64,000 nt of DNA from Nannocystis sp. RBIL2 (GTDB lineage Bacteria > Myxococcota_A > Polyangia > Nannocystales > Nannocystaceae): assembly GCF_026626745.1 (NCBI RefSeq), contig NZ_JAPNJW010000002.1, forward strand, positions 3,310,151 to 3,374,150, read 5' to 3'. Shown here piece after piece: positions 35,488 through 43,005 of this stretch. Below the pieces are notes generated by a model. The model worked only from the letters and a program-made list of their open reading frames with translations, did no database searches and had not been told where the DNA came from. A program made the translations under genes and the position numbers. The number at the start of each line of letters is the position of its first letter. Positions within the stretch are counted from its first letter, which is position 1.

Positions 35488-36438
35488 GTGAGCCTCCTGC
35501 GCGCAGTCACGGCGATCGGGCTCGCGCTCGCGCTCGCGGGCTGCGGGGCGCCGCTCGCATATACGCGCTTCGTCGCGAAGGCGCCGTACAGCACGGCGCC
35601 GCTGCCCGAGCGGGCGCACGTGTTCCTGGTCGCGGGCGGGTCCGACGTCGCCAACTTCGCCGCCGAGGTCGTTGCGCAGCGCGAGCTGCTTCGCACCCGC
35701 GGGCTGCAGGCCGACGAGATCGTGTGCTACTGGGCGAAGCCGACGCGCGAGGCGTTCCGCCGCGACCGCGCGCAGTACCGCCGCCTCGCCGCCGAGCTGA
35801 CCGATTGTTATCCCGCGGCGACCGCGGTGGTGCGCGAGCACCTGGCCCGCGCGGCCGCTCGCCGGCCGCCGTTCCTCTACGTCTACGTCACGACTCACGG
35901 GCTGAGCTCGCTGCTGCCCCCGGATGTCCCGAAGGACCTGCTCGAAGCGCCAGATGCGGCGATGCTCGATCAGTACGCGCTGCAGCTGGCGGCCGGGCCC
36001 GGCCGCGGGTTCCACCCGGTGTTCTTGATGACGGCCCGCCGCGCCGGCGCGCCGGCCGACGACCTGGTGTTCTCCCCGGGCATGCTGGCGCGCGCGCTGC
36101 AGGCGTTCCCCGCCTCGACGCCGAAGGTGATAGTGCTGCAGGCCTGCCACGCCGGCGGCTTCGCCCCGGCGCTGGCCGAGGTGCCCGGCCTCGTCGGCCT
36201 GGCCGCGGCCCGCCACGACCGCACCAGCTTCGGCTGCGACCCCGGGCCCGACATGACGACCTTCGGCGCGATCTACATCGGCCTGCTCGCCGATCGCCTG
36301 CCCGACGCGTCTGCCCTGCCCGCACTCGACTGGCCCGCGCTCTACCAGCAGCTCCAGGCCCAGGTCGCAGCCGCCGAGGCCGCCCAGGGCGCGACGCCGT
36401 CGCTGCCGGTGCTGCTCGAGGGCGCGCCGGCGCAGTAG
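35488..36438 (+). CDS. caspase-like (C13/C14 fold) lipoprotein
   Basis: The 316-residue product has a lipoprotein signal (AIGLALALAGC) from the GTG at 35488. The body (about 45-300) has the layout of a caspase-fold peptidase: a His in the motif LYVYVTTHGLSS and a Cys in VIVLQACHAGGF, each at the end of a beta strand, matching the His/Cys dyad of legumain-like C13 enzymes. It would cut after Asn or Asp if active, on the outer surface or periplasm. A late GCDPGPDMTTFGAIY segment resembles the substrate-pocket loop. A dispersed element at 35923-35940 is read in frame. The frame upstream of 35488 is not coding-like. Confidence 0.75.
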   Translation: MSLLRAVTAIGLALALAGCGAPLAYTRFVAKAPYSTAPLPERAHVFLVAGGSDVANFAAEVVAQRELLRTRGLQADEIVCYWAKPTREAFRRDRAQYRRLAAELTDCYPAATAVVREHLARAAARRPPFLYVYVTTHGLSSLLPPDVPKDLLEAPDAAMLDQYALQLAAGPGRGFHPVFLMTARRAGAPADDLVFSPGMLARALQAFPASTPKVIVLQACHAGGFAPALAEVPGLVGLAAARHDRTSFGCDPGPDMTTFGAIYIGLLADRLPDASALPALDWPALYQQLQAQVAAAEAAQGATPSLPVLLEGAPAQ

Positions 36439-36474
36439 CGGCGCTCATGGGAGTCGCGCCGCGAGGTCGTCTTC

Positions 36475-36526
36475 GGGAATGGCTGGTACCACGATTTTGA
36501 CAATCACTTTCAATCATTCCTATTGA
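36475..36526. repeat. direct repeat copy 1, AT-rich, Fur-like core
   Basis: GGGAATGGCT, then CCACGATTTTGACAATCAC, then TTTCAATCA and ATTGA. The core TGACAATCACTTTCA (36498-36512) has arms TGAcAaT and TGAaAgT, similar to a Fur box. Copy 2 is at 36556-36609. Confidence 0.6.
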
Positions 36527-36555
36527 AGACAGGGCGCGCCGCGATCCTGCCATCA

Positions 36556-36609
36556 GGGAATGGCTCGCATGCCACGATTTTGACAATCACTTTCAATCAA
36601 TCCCATTGA
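36556..36609. repeat. direct repeat copy 2, AT-rich, Fur-like core
   Basis: A near-copy of 36475-36526 with the same core TGACAATCACTTTCA (36581-36595), in a gap between convergent genes. It is followed at once by a dispersed palindrome (36611-36632). Confidence 0.6.
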
Positions 36610-36610
36610 C

Positions 36611-36632
36611 GGCATGACCTTTCGGCCATGCC
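36611..36632. repeat. dispersed element between convergent genes
   Basis: GGCATG, ACCTTTCGG, CATGCC: 6-bp arms, followed by a further GAACGGTCAG. Located 13 bp from the stop of the TPR kinase. Confidence 0.45.
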
Positions 36633-36644
36633 CGAACGGTCAGC

Positions 36645-39419
36645 TCAGCCCTGGCCGGCGATCCAGGCCGAGATCGCGGCGGCGAGGGCCGTCTCGCCGC
36701 CGGCGGACGCCTCACCGAGGGCCTGGCGGGCCAGCGCGACCGTCTGCGCCCGGCTCTCGGGGCCGGTCTCGCCGGCGGCCAGGTCGGCGGCGGCGCGAGC
36801 CTTGGCCAGGGCGAAGCGGGCCAGCGCGACCTGGGCCGGCACCGCGGCGCGGGTCGCCAGGGCCAGCGCGCGGGCGCAGGCGCCCTGGGCCGCGGCGTGC
36901 TCGCCGAGGGCCGAGTCGACGGCGCACAGCCACGTCAGCGGCTCGACCAGGCGCGGGTGCTCGGGGCCGAGGACGTGCTCCCACGCCGCGAGCGCGCGCC
37001 GCAGGTCGCCGGCCGCGTCGGCCCACCGCTGCTCGGCGGCCGCCGCCAGCCCGCGGCCGACCAGCGCGAGGGACATGTCCGAATGATCCTGTCCGTAGAT
37101 CTTGGTGTAGATGGCCAGGGCGTCGTCGTAGCGCTGGCGCGCCGCGGCCGGGTCCTTGCGGGCGCGCGCGAGGTCGCCGGCGACCACGTGGACGCGGGCG
37201 CGATCGGGGTGCTCGGGCGGCAGGCGGGTCGCGGCCAGCTCGTCGGCGCGGGCGACGTGACCGTTGGCCTCGCGGTCGCGACCGCCGCGCTGACACGCCG
37301 TCGCCAGGTCGAGCAAGATCGGGAGCAGCCGCGGGTGCTCGACGCCGAGGACCTCCTCGCCGCGGCGCAGCGCCGCGGTCAGCTCGACGCGCGCCGTCTC
37401 TGCGTCGCCCTCCTGCAGCAGGGCCCGACCGTAGCGGCCGCGGGCGCTGGCCTCGCGGCGGCCGTCGTCGCCGAGCCGCTGCAGCGCGGCCGACAGGCGC
37501 GGCCACAGCCGGCGCGCCTCGCCGCGGCGGCCCAGGTCCTCGCACTCGACCGCGAACTGCAGCGTCAGGGCGTCGGCCGCGACCTCGTCGTGACGGCTCG
37601 CCTCCGCCGCCCACAGCGCGTCGGCCAGGCCGCGCGACGCCGCCTCGGCCCGCCCCAGCGCTCGCTCGATCGCCGCTCGCCCGTACAGCGCCTCGGCGCG
37701 GGCCGGCAGCCACGTCTCGTCGCCGGTCGCCAGCACGCGGGCGATGTCCCACGCCCGCGGCGCGTCGCCCAGGGCCAGCACCGCGGCCGCATGATCGAAC
37801 TCGGCCCGCAGGCGCTCGACTTGGGCCCGCTGGTCGTCGTCCTCCGGCCCCGGCACCACCGCGGCCAGCCGCCGCGGATCGTCGCAGTCGCCCGGGGCCG
37901 GCAGGGCGTCGAGCGCAGTGCCGGCGCGGTCGAGCGCCGGGCCCGAGGCCTCCGACAGCGCCCGCGCCAGCCCGGCGAAGGCGCTGCGCCGGCGCTCGAG
38001 GCAGGCCCGCCGGCGCGCCGTGGCGCCCTCGTCGCTCTCGGCCTGCGCGTTGCGACATGTCTCTTGGTACATGTCTCGAAGTCTCTGCGCGTGGCGGTCG
38101 AGCTCGTCCACGGTCGGGCCGGCGAACACCGCCCCGCCGGGCCGCTCGCCGAGGGCCCGGCCGAGCGCGGCGCGGCGGCCGTCGTCCCACCCGAGGTCGG
38201 GCGTCTCGCACATGCCCGCGAGGGCAGGTTGCTCGGGGCGGGCGGCGACCACGTCGTAGACGGCGAACGCGGCCCCGACGAAGGCGACCGCGAGCCCGGC
38301 CGCGAGCGCGAGGCGGCGCCCGAGCCCGCGCGGCCGCGGCGTCTCGTTGAGGTGGTCGAGCAGCTCGTCCATCGACTTGAAGCGCTCGGCGGGGCGGACG
38401 CTGAGGCCGCGCAGGACGATGCGGTGCAGCCAGGCCGGGACGTCGGTGTCCTTCGGGAGCTCTTGCACGCGGCCGGCCAGCACCGCCTCGCGGACCACCG
38501 GCACGCGGTCGCCGACGAACGGCCGCTGGCCGTACAGGCCCTCGTAGAGCGCGACGCAGAAGCTGAACTGGTCGGTGCGTGCGTCGGTGGCCTGGCCGAG
38601 GTACTGCTCGGGGGCCATGTACGCCGGCGTGCCGGTCATGCCGCCCGTGCGGGTGATCCGCATGTCGAGCAGGCTCTTCTCGGCCATCGCCTTGATCGCC
38701 TCGGTGTACGTGTCGGGCCGGACCATCGGGCCGAGGCCGCGGCCGGCGCGGGCGAGCCCGAAGTCGCCGACGCGCACGCGGCCCTCGGCGTCGATCATCA
38801 CGTTGTCCGGCTTGAAGTCGCGGTGGATGACGCCGGCCTTGTGCGCCGCCGCCAGCCCGCGGCCGGCCTCCATGAACACCAGCAGCACTTCCTTCCACCC
38901 GCGCCGCCGCGGCCCGTTCGGGCCCTCCGCCGAGCGCAACCACTTCGTCAGGGTCACGCCCTTGACGAACTCCATGGCGAGGAAGATCTGGTCCTCGACC
39001 GAGCCGACGTCGAAGATCGCTATCACGTTCGGGTGCGACAGCTGGGCCATCGCCTGCGCCTCGCGCAGCAGCCGGTGGCGCGCCTTGTCGCGCTTGGTGC
39101 GGCTGACCGCGGCGGTCCGCAGCACCTTGAGCGCGACCTTGCGATCGAGGTCGCGATCATAGGCGACGTAGACGACGCCCATGCCGCCGGAGCCGAGCCG
39201 CTTGAGCACGTTGAAGCGGCCGATCTGGCTCGGCAGCGGCTCCAATTCGGCCGCGCAGTCGTTGGCCGGCTCGCCGTCGACCGGCGGCGTGAGCGGCGTC
39301 CCCTCGGGCGACGGACTCACGTGGGACAGCACCGGCGTCAGCGGTGTGTTCAGCGTCAGGTCGGCGGGCGAAGACACGAGTCTGGGGGCATCGTACCACG
39401 GCCCTTGCGGCGGCCTCAT
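36645..39419 (-). CDS. Ser/Thr protein kinase with TPR extension
   Basis: The 924-residue protein has a disordered N-terminus (1-65), a kinase domain (about 67-350) with RLGSGGMGVVYVAYDRDL, VALKVLR, HRDFKPDNVMI, VGDFGLARA and MAPEQYLG, a membrane segment (about 367-385: LALAAGLAVAFVGAAFAVYD) and a large external part. The external part contains TPR-like repeats in 540-900 (ALRRGEEVLGVEHPRLL, then ALAIYTKIYG, DLRRALAAWEHVLGPEHPRL), the common myxobacterial kinase-TPR form. HRDF in place of HRDL is a mild change. Dispersed elements are inside at 37071-37095, 38054-38080 and 38211-38227. The start is either ATG 39419 or GTG 39377; the latter leaves more room for the divergent peroxiredoxin promoter. 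Confidence 0.9.
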   Translation of the reverse strand: MRPPQGPWYDAPRLVSSPADLTLNTPLTPVLSHVSPSPEGTPLTPPVDGEPANDCAAELEPLPSQIGRFNVLKRLGSGGMGVVYVAYDRDLDRKVALKVLRTAAVSRTKRDKARHRLLREAQAMAQLSHPNVIAIFDVGSVEDQIFLAMEFVKGVTLTKWLRSAEGPNGPRRRGWKEVLLVFMEAGRGLAAAHKAGVIHRDFKPDNVMIDAEGRVRVGDFGLARAGRGLGPMVRPDTYTEAIKAMAEKSLLDMRITRTGGMTGTPAYMAPEQYLGQATDARTDQFSFCVALYEGLYGQRPFVGDRVPVVREAVLAGRVQELPKDTDVPAWLHRIVLRGLSVRPAERFKSMDELLDHLNETPRPRGLGRRLALAAGLAVAFVGAAFAVYDVVAARPEQPALAGMCETPDLGWDDGRRAALGRALGERPGGAVFAGPTVDELDRHAQRLRDMYQETCRNAQAESDEGATARRRACLERRRSAFAGLARALSEASGPALDRAGTALDALPAPGDCDDPRRLAAVVPGPEDDDQRAQVERLRAEFDHAAAVLALGDAPRAWDIARVLATGDETWLPARAEALYGRAAIERALGRAEAASRGLADALWAAEASRHDEVAADALTLQFAVECEDLGRRGEARRLWPRLSAALQRLGDDGRREASARGRYGRALLQEGDAETARVELTAALRRGEEVLGVEHPRLLPILLDLATACQRGGRDREANGHVARADELAATRLPPEHPDRARVHVVAGDLARARKDPAAARQRYDDALAIYTKIYGQDHSDMSLALVGRGLAAAAEQRWADAAGDLRRALAAWEHVLGPEHPRLVEPLTWLCAVDSALGEHAAAQGACARALALATRAAVPAQVALARFALAKARAAADLAAGETGPESRAQTVALARQALGEASAGGETALAAAISAWIAGQG
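37071..37095. repeat. dispersed element inside a gene
   Basis: GGACATGTCC followed by GAATGATCCTGTCC, in frame in the TPR part of the kinase (reads HSDMS). Confidence 0.45.
38054..38080. repeat. dispersed element inside a gene
   Basis: GACATGTCTC, TTGGT, ACATGTCTCG: direct rather than inverted copies of ACATGTCTC, in frame in the kinase (reads RDMYQE). Confidence 0.4.
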
Positions 39420-39441
39420 CCGTCCGGATAGCTTCTCGTCG

Positions 39442-40008
39442 ATGCCCCGCCCTGCTCGCGTCTTCGCGCTCGCAGCTCACCTCGTCGTCGGGATCGCGGC
39501 CTGCGCGGGTCACCGCGGCGGTCCGGTCCCGCCCAGCCGCGCGGAGGCGCCGCCGCCGTTCGCGGTGGCCCCCGACTTCCGCGTCCCCGACAGCGCCGGG
39601 ACCCCGCGCGGCCTGGCGGATCTCGCCGGCCCCAACGGCCTGGTCCTGGTCACGTATCGCGGCCACTGGTGACCCTTCTGCAGGGTGCAGCTCGGGAAGC
39701 TGCAGGAAGTGTTGCCACAGCTCCAGGCGCTCGGCGTCCACGTCGCGGCGGTGTCCGCCGACGACCTCGAGGGCGGGAAGATCATGATCGAGCGCCAGCA
39801 CCTCACGTTCCCGATCCTCAGCGATCCGGAGGGCGTGATGCTCAAGTCGTGGTCGCGCTGGGACTTCGGCAACGGCGTCGGCCTCGCGGGCACCTTCATC
39901 CTCGACCGGGACCTCAAGCCCGTCTTCTTCGAGGACGACGGCGAGCGGTTCTACAAGCGGCCGCGGATCGATCGCGTGGTCGACGTGGCGCGCACCCTGG
40001 CGCGCTGA
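39442..40008 (+). CDS. selenocysteine-containing peroxiredoxin-like lipoprotein
   Basis: The 188-residue product is read through one in-frame TGA at 39670-39672 (residue 77). Around it the sequence is TYRGHW-U-PFCRVQL; related thioredoxin-fold AhpC/TSA peroxiredoxin-like proteins have Cys at that place (W-C-P-F-C). The frame is open on both sides and homologous in content: VAPDFRVPDSAGTP before, and LQALGVHVAAVSADDLE, FPILSDPEGVMLKSW and GTFILDRDLKPVFFEDDGE after. A lipoprotein signal with Cys21 (LVVGIAACAG) places it outside the inner membrane. It should reduce peroxides with Sec77 and Cys80 as the redox pair. A stem-loop follows the TGA (39686-39704). It is divergent from the kinase gene by 22 bp. 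Ordinary gene calling would split it. Confidence 0.85.
39670..39704 (+). promoter_or_regulatory. putative bacterial SECIS element
   Basis: Starting 13 nt after the TGA codon, TGCAGCT (39686-39692) pairs perfectly with AGCTGCA (39698-39704), closing a CGGGA loop with G at the second position. Stem placement and a G in the loop fit the bacterial SECIS, which recruits SelB at a UGA. SelB, selC and selA are not in this window. Confidence 0.7.
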
Positions 40009-40056
40009 CGACATTCGCAGTCCGGGTGCCCACATTCACGCAATGTGGGCAGCCCA

Positions 40057-41661
40057 TCACATCGGCAGCAGCGGCAGGCGCACGGTGAAGGTCGTGCCCT
40101 CGCCCGCCTCGCTCTTGACCTGGATGTCGCCGCCGAGCAGGTGACACAGCTCGCGGCAGATCGCCAGACCGAGGCCGGTGCCGCCGAACTTGCGGGCGAT
40201 CGAGCCGTCGGCCTGCTGGAAGGCGCTGAACAGGCTGCCGATCTTGTGCGCCGGGATCCCCGGCCCCGTGTCGGACACCACCGCGACCATGAAGTCGACG
40301 TCGTCCTCGCGCTCGAACCCCACGCGCAGCTCGATCCACCCGCGGCGGGTGAACTTGACCGCGTTGCCGAGCAGGTTGAGCAGGATCTGCTTCACCTTGG
40401 TGCGGTCGACGACGATGGTCCGCTGCGGCTCGCTGCAGAGGATCTGGATGTGGTTGCCGTTCTTGACCGCCGCCGGCAGCACGGTGCTCTGCAGGTCGTC
40501 GAGCAGCGGGCCGATCACGCAGCGCTCGCGCACGATCTCCATCTTGGCGGCCTCGATCTTCGACAGGTCGAGGATGTTGTTGATCAGCTCGAGCAGGTGG
40601 GTGGCGGCGCCGTGGATGCGCCCGAGGTCGCGCTGCAGCTCGTCCTCGCCGTCGCGCTCCTCGCCCAGCAGCTCGGTGTAGCCGATGATCGCGTTGAGCG
40701 GGGTGCGCAGCTCGTGGCTCATGTTGGCGAGGAAGATGCTCTTGGTCCGGCTGGCCTCGAGCGCCAGAGTCTCGGCCCGCCGCCGCTCCTGCACCTCTTG
40801 CGTGAGCTGCTCGGTGCGCTCGGCGACGCGGACCTCGAGCTCGTCGCGGGCGTGCCGGAGGTCCTCCTCGACCCGTCGGCGCGCGGTGATGTCGGTGATC
40901 GCCACCAGCGAGCCGCGGTGCTCGCCTTGCGGGCCGAACAGCGGCTTGGCCGAGACGATGGCCCAGAAGTCGGCGCCGTCCTCGCGGCGGAAGCGGAAGT
41001 CGAACTGGTCCTCGGAGCCCTGGCGCCGCCGCTTCAGGTTGGACCGCGCCGCGGCGGCGCTCTCGTCGTCCATGTAGTCGAAGATCCGGCGCCCGATCAT
41101 GGCCTCGGGGGTGGTCGCCAGCATGGCCGCGAGGCGCGAGTTGACGAAGTCGATCGCGCCGTCGGGGTCGTTGACGAGGATGCCGTCGTTGATGGTCTGC
41201 AGCAGGGTGTGGAAGTAGGAGTCGTCGCGCTTGAGCTCCACCGAGGAGGCGCTGCGCACGGCGCGGACGAGGCAGAGGAAGCCGACCCGCCGCGCGTGCT
41301 CGTCGAGCCACGGCACGATCGTGTGCTCGGTCCAGCGGACCGGCGCCTGCGGCGACTGCCAGCGGAACATCGAGGTGCACGGCGAGGCGCCCGCGATCGC
41401 GTCGTCGTAGCGCTCGAGGTCGTCGTCGTGGACCAGCGAGCGCAGACCCGCGGGGTCGGCGAACAGCTCCGCCGGCTCGCGCCCCGACAGCTCGCGCACT
41501 GCGCCGGCCAGCTCCTCGATCTGCAGCCGCGGCGCCAGGCGCACCCGCGCCAGCAGCAGCTCGGCCGCGTTCCACAGCGCCGCCGCGTCGGGAGCGTCGG
41601 GACCACCAAAGCCGACGTGCGTGCTGGCGAACTGCCCAGGTGCTCCCGACCTCGGGGTCAT
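40057..41661 (-). CDS. PAS-domain histidine kinase
   Basis: The 534-residue protein is a soluble sensor kinase. Residues about 30-150 are a PAS-like region, followed by a second PAS with PAC motif (about 155-275: LLQTINDGILVNDPDGAID; RFRREDGADFWAIVSAKPL), a coiled coil, then HisKA (FLANMSHELRTPLNAIIGY, the H-box) and HATPase (N-box LLNLLGNAVKFT; G1 DTGPGIPAHK; G2 GGTGLGLAI). No membrane segment and no receiver domain are present, and no response regulator is beside it, so it is an orphan. The start at 41661 (MTPRSGAPGQ) is preferred over an upstream Arg-rich frame. Confidence 0.9.
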   Translation of the reverse strand: MTPRSGAPGQFASTHVGFGGPDAPDAAALWNAAELLLARVRLAPRLQIEELAGAVRELSGREPAELFADPAGLRSLVHDDDLERYDDAIAGASPCTSMFRWQSPQAPVRWTEHTIVPWLDEHARRVGFLCLVRAVRSASSVELKRDDSYFHTLLQTINDGILVNDPDGAIDFVNSRLAAMLATTPEAMIGRRIFDYMDDESAAAARSNLKRRRQGSEDQFDFRFRREDGADFWAIVSAKPLFGPQGEHRGSLVAITDITARRRVEEDLRHARDELEVRVAERTEQLTQEVQERRRAETLALEASRTKSIFLANMSHELRTPLNAIIGYTELLGEERDGEDELQRDLGRIHGAATHLLELINNILDLSKIEAAKMEIVRERCVIGPLLDDLQSTVLPAAVKNGNHIQILCSEPQRTIVVDRTKVKQILLNLLGNAVKFTRRGWIELRVGFEREDDVDFMVAVVSDTGPGIPAHKIGSLFSAFQQADGSIARKFGGTGLGLAICRELCHLLGGDIQVKSEAGEGTTFTVRLPLLPM

Positions 41662-41808
41662 CTCTTGTGATGATAACACCCGGAACGGCGGTCGGGACGC
41701 TCCAGCCGCTGCTTCGCGCGCCTCCCGCCGTGCAGATGCAAGCGCGCGCACGGACCATCGCGCCGCCGCAGACGCGTCGGACCGTGCGGACCGGCGCGCG
41801 CCGCCGCG

Positions 41809-42786
41809 TCAGGGCAGCGCGAGGCCCCAGTCGGGCACCGACAACGAGAGCAACGCGGGCTTCGGCGTGCCCGGCACCACGCCGAGCCAGCGATTGATGG
41901 CGAAGCTGGTGACGTACAATTTGTTCTTCGTCAACAAAGTCTGGCCGAACACCACGCTCGACGGCGCGTCGAGCAGGCCGCCCTGGGCCAGCACGTGGAC
42001 GTCGCCGTCGCCGTCGACGCGCACCAGCCGGTCCTGCCCGTTGACCGCGACGTAGAGATCGCCGTCGGCGGCGAAGGCGATGCCGTCGGCGCCCGCGAGC
42101 TTGGCGTAGTCGTCGACCCAGACCTCGGGCTCGCCCGGCTCGCCGTGGCAGTCGATCGGGATGCGCACGATCGTCCCGTAGTCGAGGTTGCCGACGTAGA
42201 GGTTGCGCTTCCACCGGTCGAACGCGATGCCGTCGGCGCCGAAGCTGTGGAACGGCAAAAACGGCGTGACCGGGTCGCCCTCGAGCGACGGATCGGCGAG
42301 CCACACGTCGGCGTCGCCGTCGTCGTCGATCTTCCAGATCAGGCCGAGGAAGGGGTCGGTGACGTAGAGGTCGCCGCGATCGTCGAACGCGAGGTCGTTG
42401 GGGAAGCCGAGCGGATCGAGGGCGGCGTACTGGGTGGTTTGACCAGTGAGCGGGTGGATGCGCCACACGAACGCGGCCGAGGGCTCGGGCGCGAACGCGC
42501 CGCTGCCGGCGTAGAGCCAGCCGTCGCGGCCGAACTTGAGCCCGAGCATGAAAGTGCCCGCGGGGACCGGCGGCGCCGCCAGAGTCGTGAATTGCCCGTT
42601 CGGCTTCAGCTTCTTCACCACCGGGCCCATCGACATGTAGAGGTTGCCGGCCCAATCGGTGGTGATCGACTCCGGCAGCTCGCCCTGCGTCGGGTCGAAC
42701 GCCCGCACCAGCGCCGGCCCGGCCGCCGCCTCGCCCGCGCCGAACAACACCGCCACACCCACCACGACCGCAAGAGTCTTCGCCAT
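41809..42786 (-). CDS. secreted SMP-30/NHL-type beta-propeller protein
   Basis: The 325-residue product has a Sec signal peptide (MAKTLAVVVGVAVLFGAGEA) and then repeated propeller blades with DLYV/LYVG motifs: SITTDWAGNLYMSM, LKFGRDGWLYAGS, DLAFDDRGDLYVTD, GIAFDRWKRNLYVGN, GIAFAADGDLYVAVN. This fits the six-bladed SMP-30/gluconolactonase or NHL fold. The metal-binding Glu/Asn/Asp set of gluconolactonase is not clear. GGGGGAT precedes the ATG at 42786. Function is unknown; lactonase activity or ligand binding in the periplasm are both possible. Confidence 0.8.
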   Translation of the reverse strand: MAKTLAVVVGVAVLFGAGEAAAGPALVRAFDPTQGELPESITTDWAGNLYMSMGPVVKKLKPNGQFTTLAAPPVPAGTFMLGLKFGRDGWLYAGSGAFAPEPSAAFVWRIHPLTGQTTQYAALDPLGFPNDLAFDDRGDLYVTDPFLGLIWKIDDDGDADVWLADPSLEGDPVTPFLPFHSFGADGIAFDRWKRNLYVGNLDYGTIVRIPIDCHGEPGEPEVWVDDYAKLAGADGIAFAADGDLYVAVNGQDRLVRVDGDGDVHVLAQGGLLDAPSSVVFGQTLLTKNKLYVTSFAINRWLGVVPGTPKPALLSLSVPDWGLALP

Positions 42787-43005
42787 CGACCTATCCCCCC
42801 AGGCCAAGCTACGGGCCCGGAGCGCGCCGCGTCAACTATCAATAATGCGACCGCGAGTCACTGCATCCAGTCGGGTGTAGGCGCCGCTGTCATGCCGACA
42901 CATCAGCTTTCGCATGACGGGCGGCGCCGGGAGGTGGGCCATGGTGCCGTGCTGTCGCAGCCCGGCCGACCGCAGCCGCAGCTGCGGGCGCAATTGCGGC
43001 CGCCC

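Noticed and set aside
39685..40008. Separate short gene starting at GTG 39685
   Set aside because: It is the in-frame continuation of the upstream frame past the TGA; it would lack the active site and the signal peptide.
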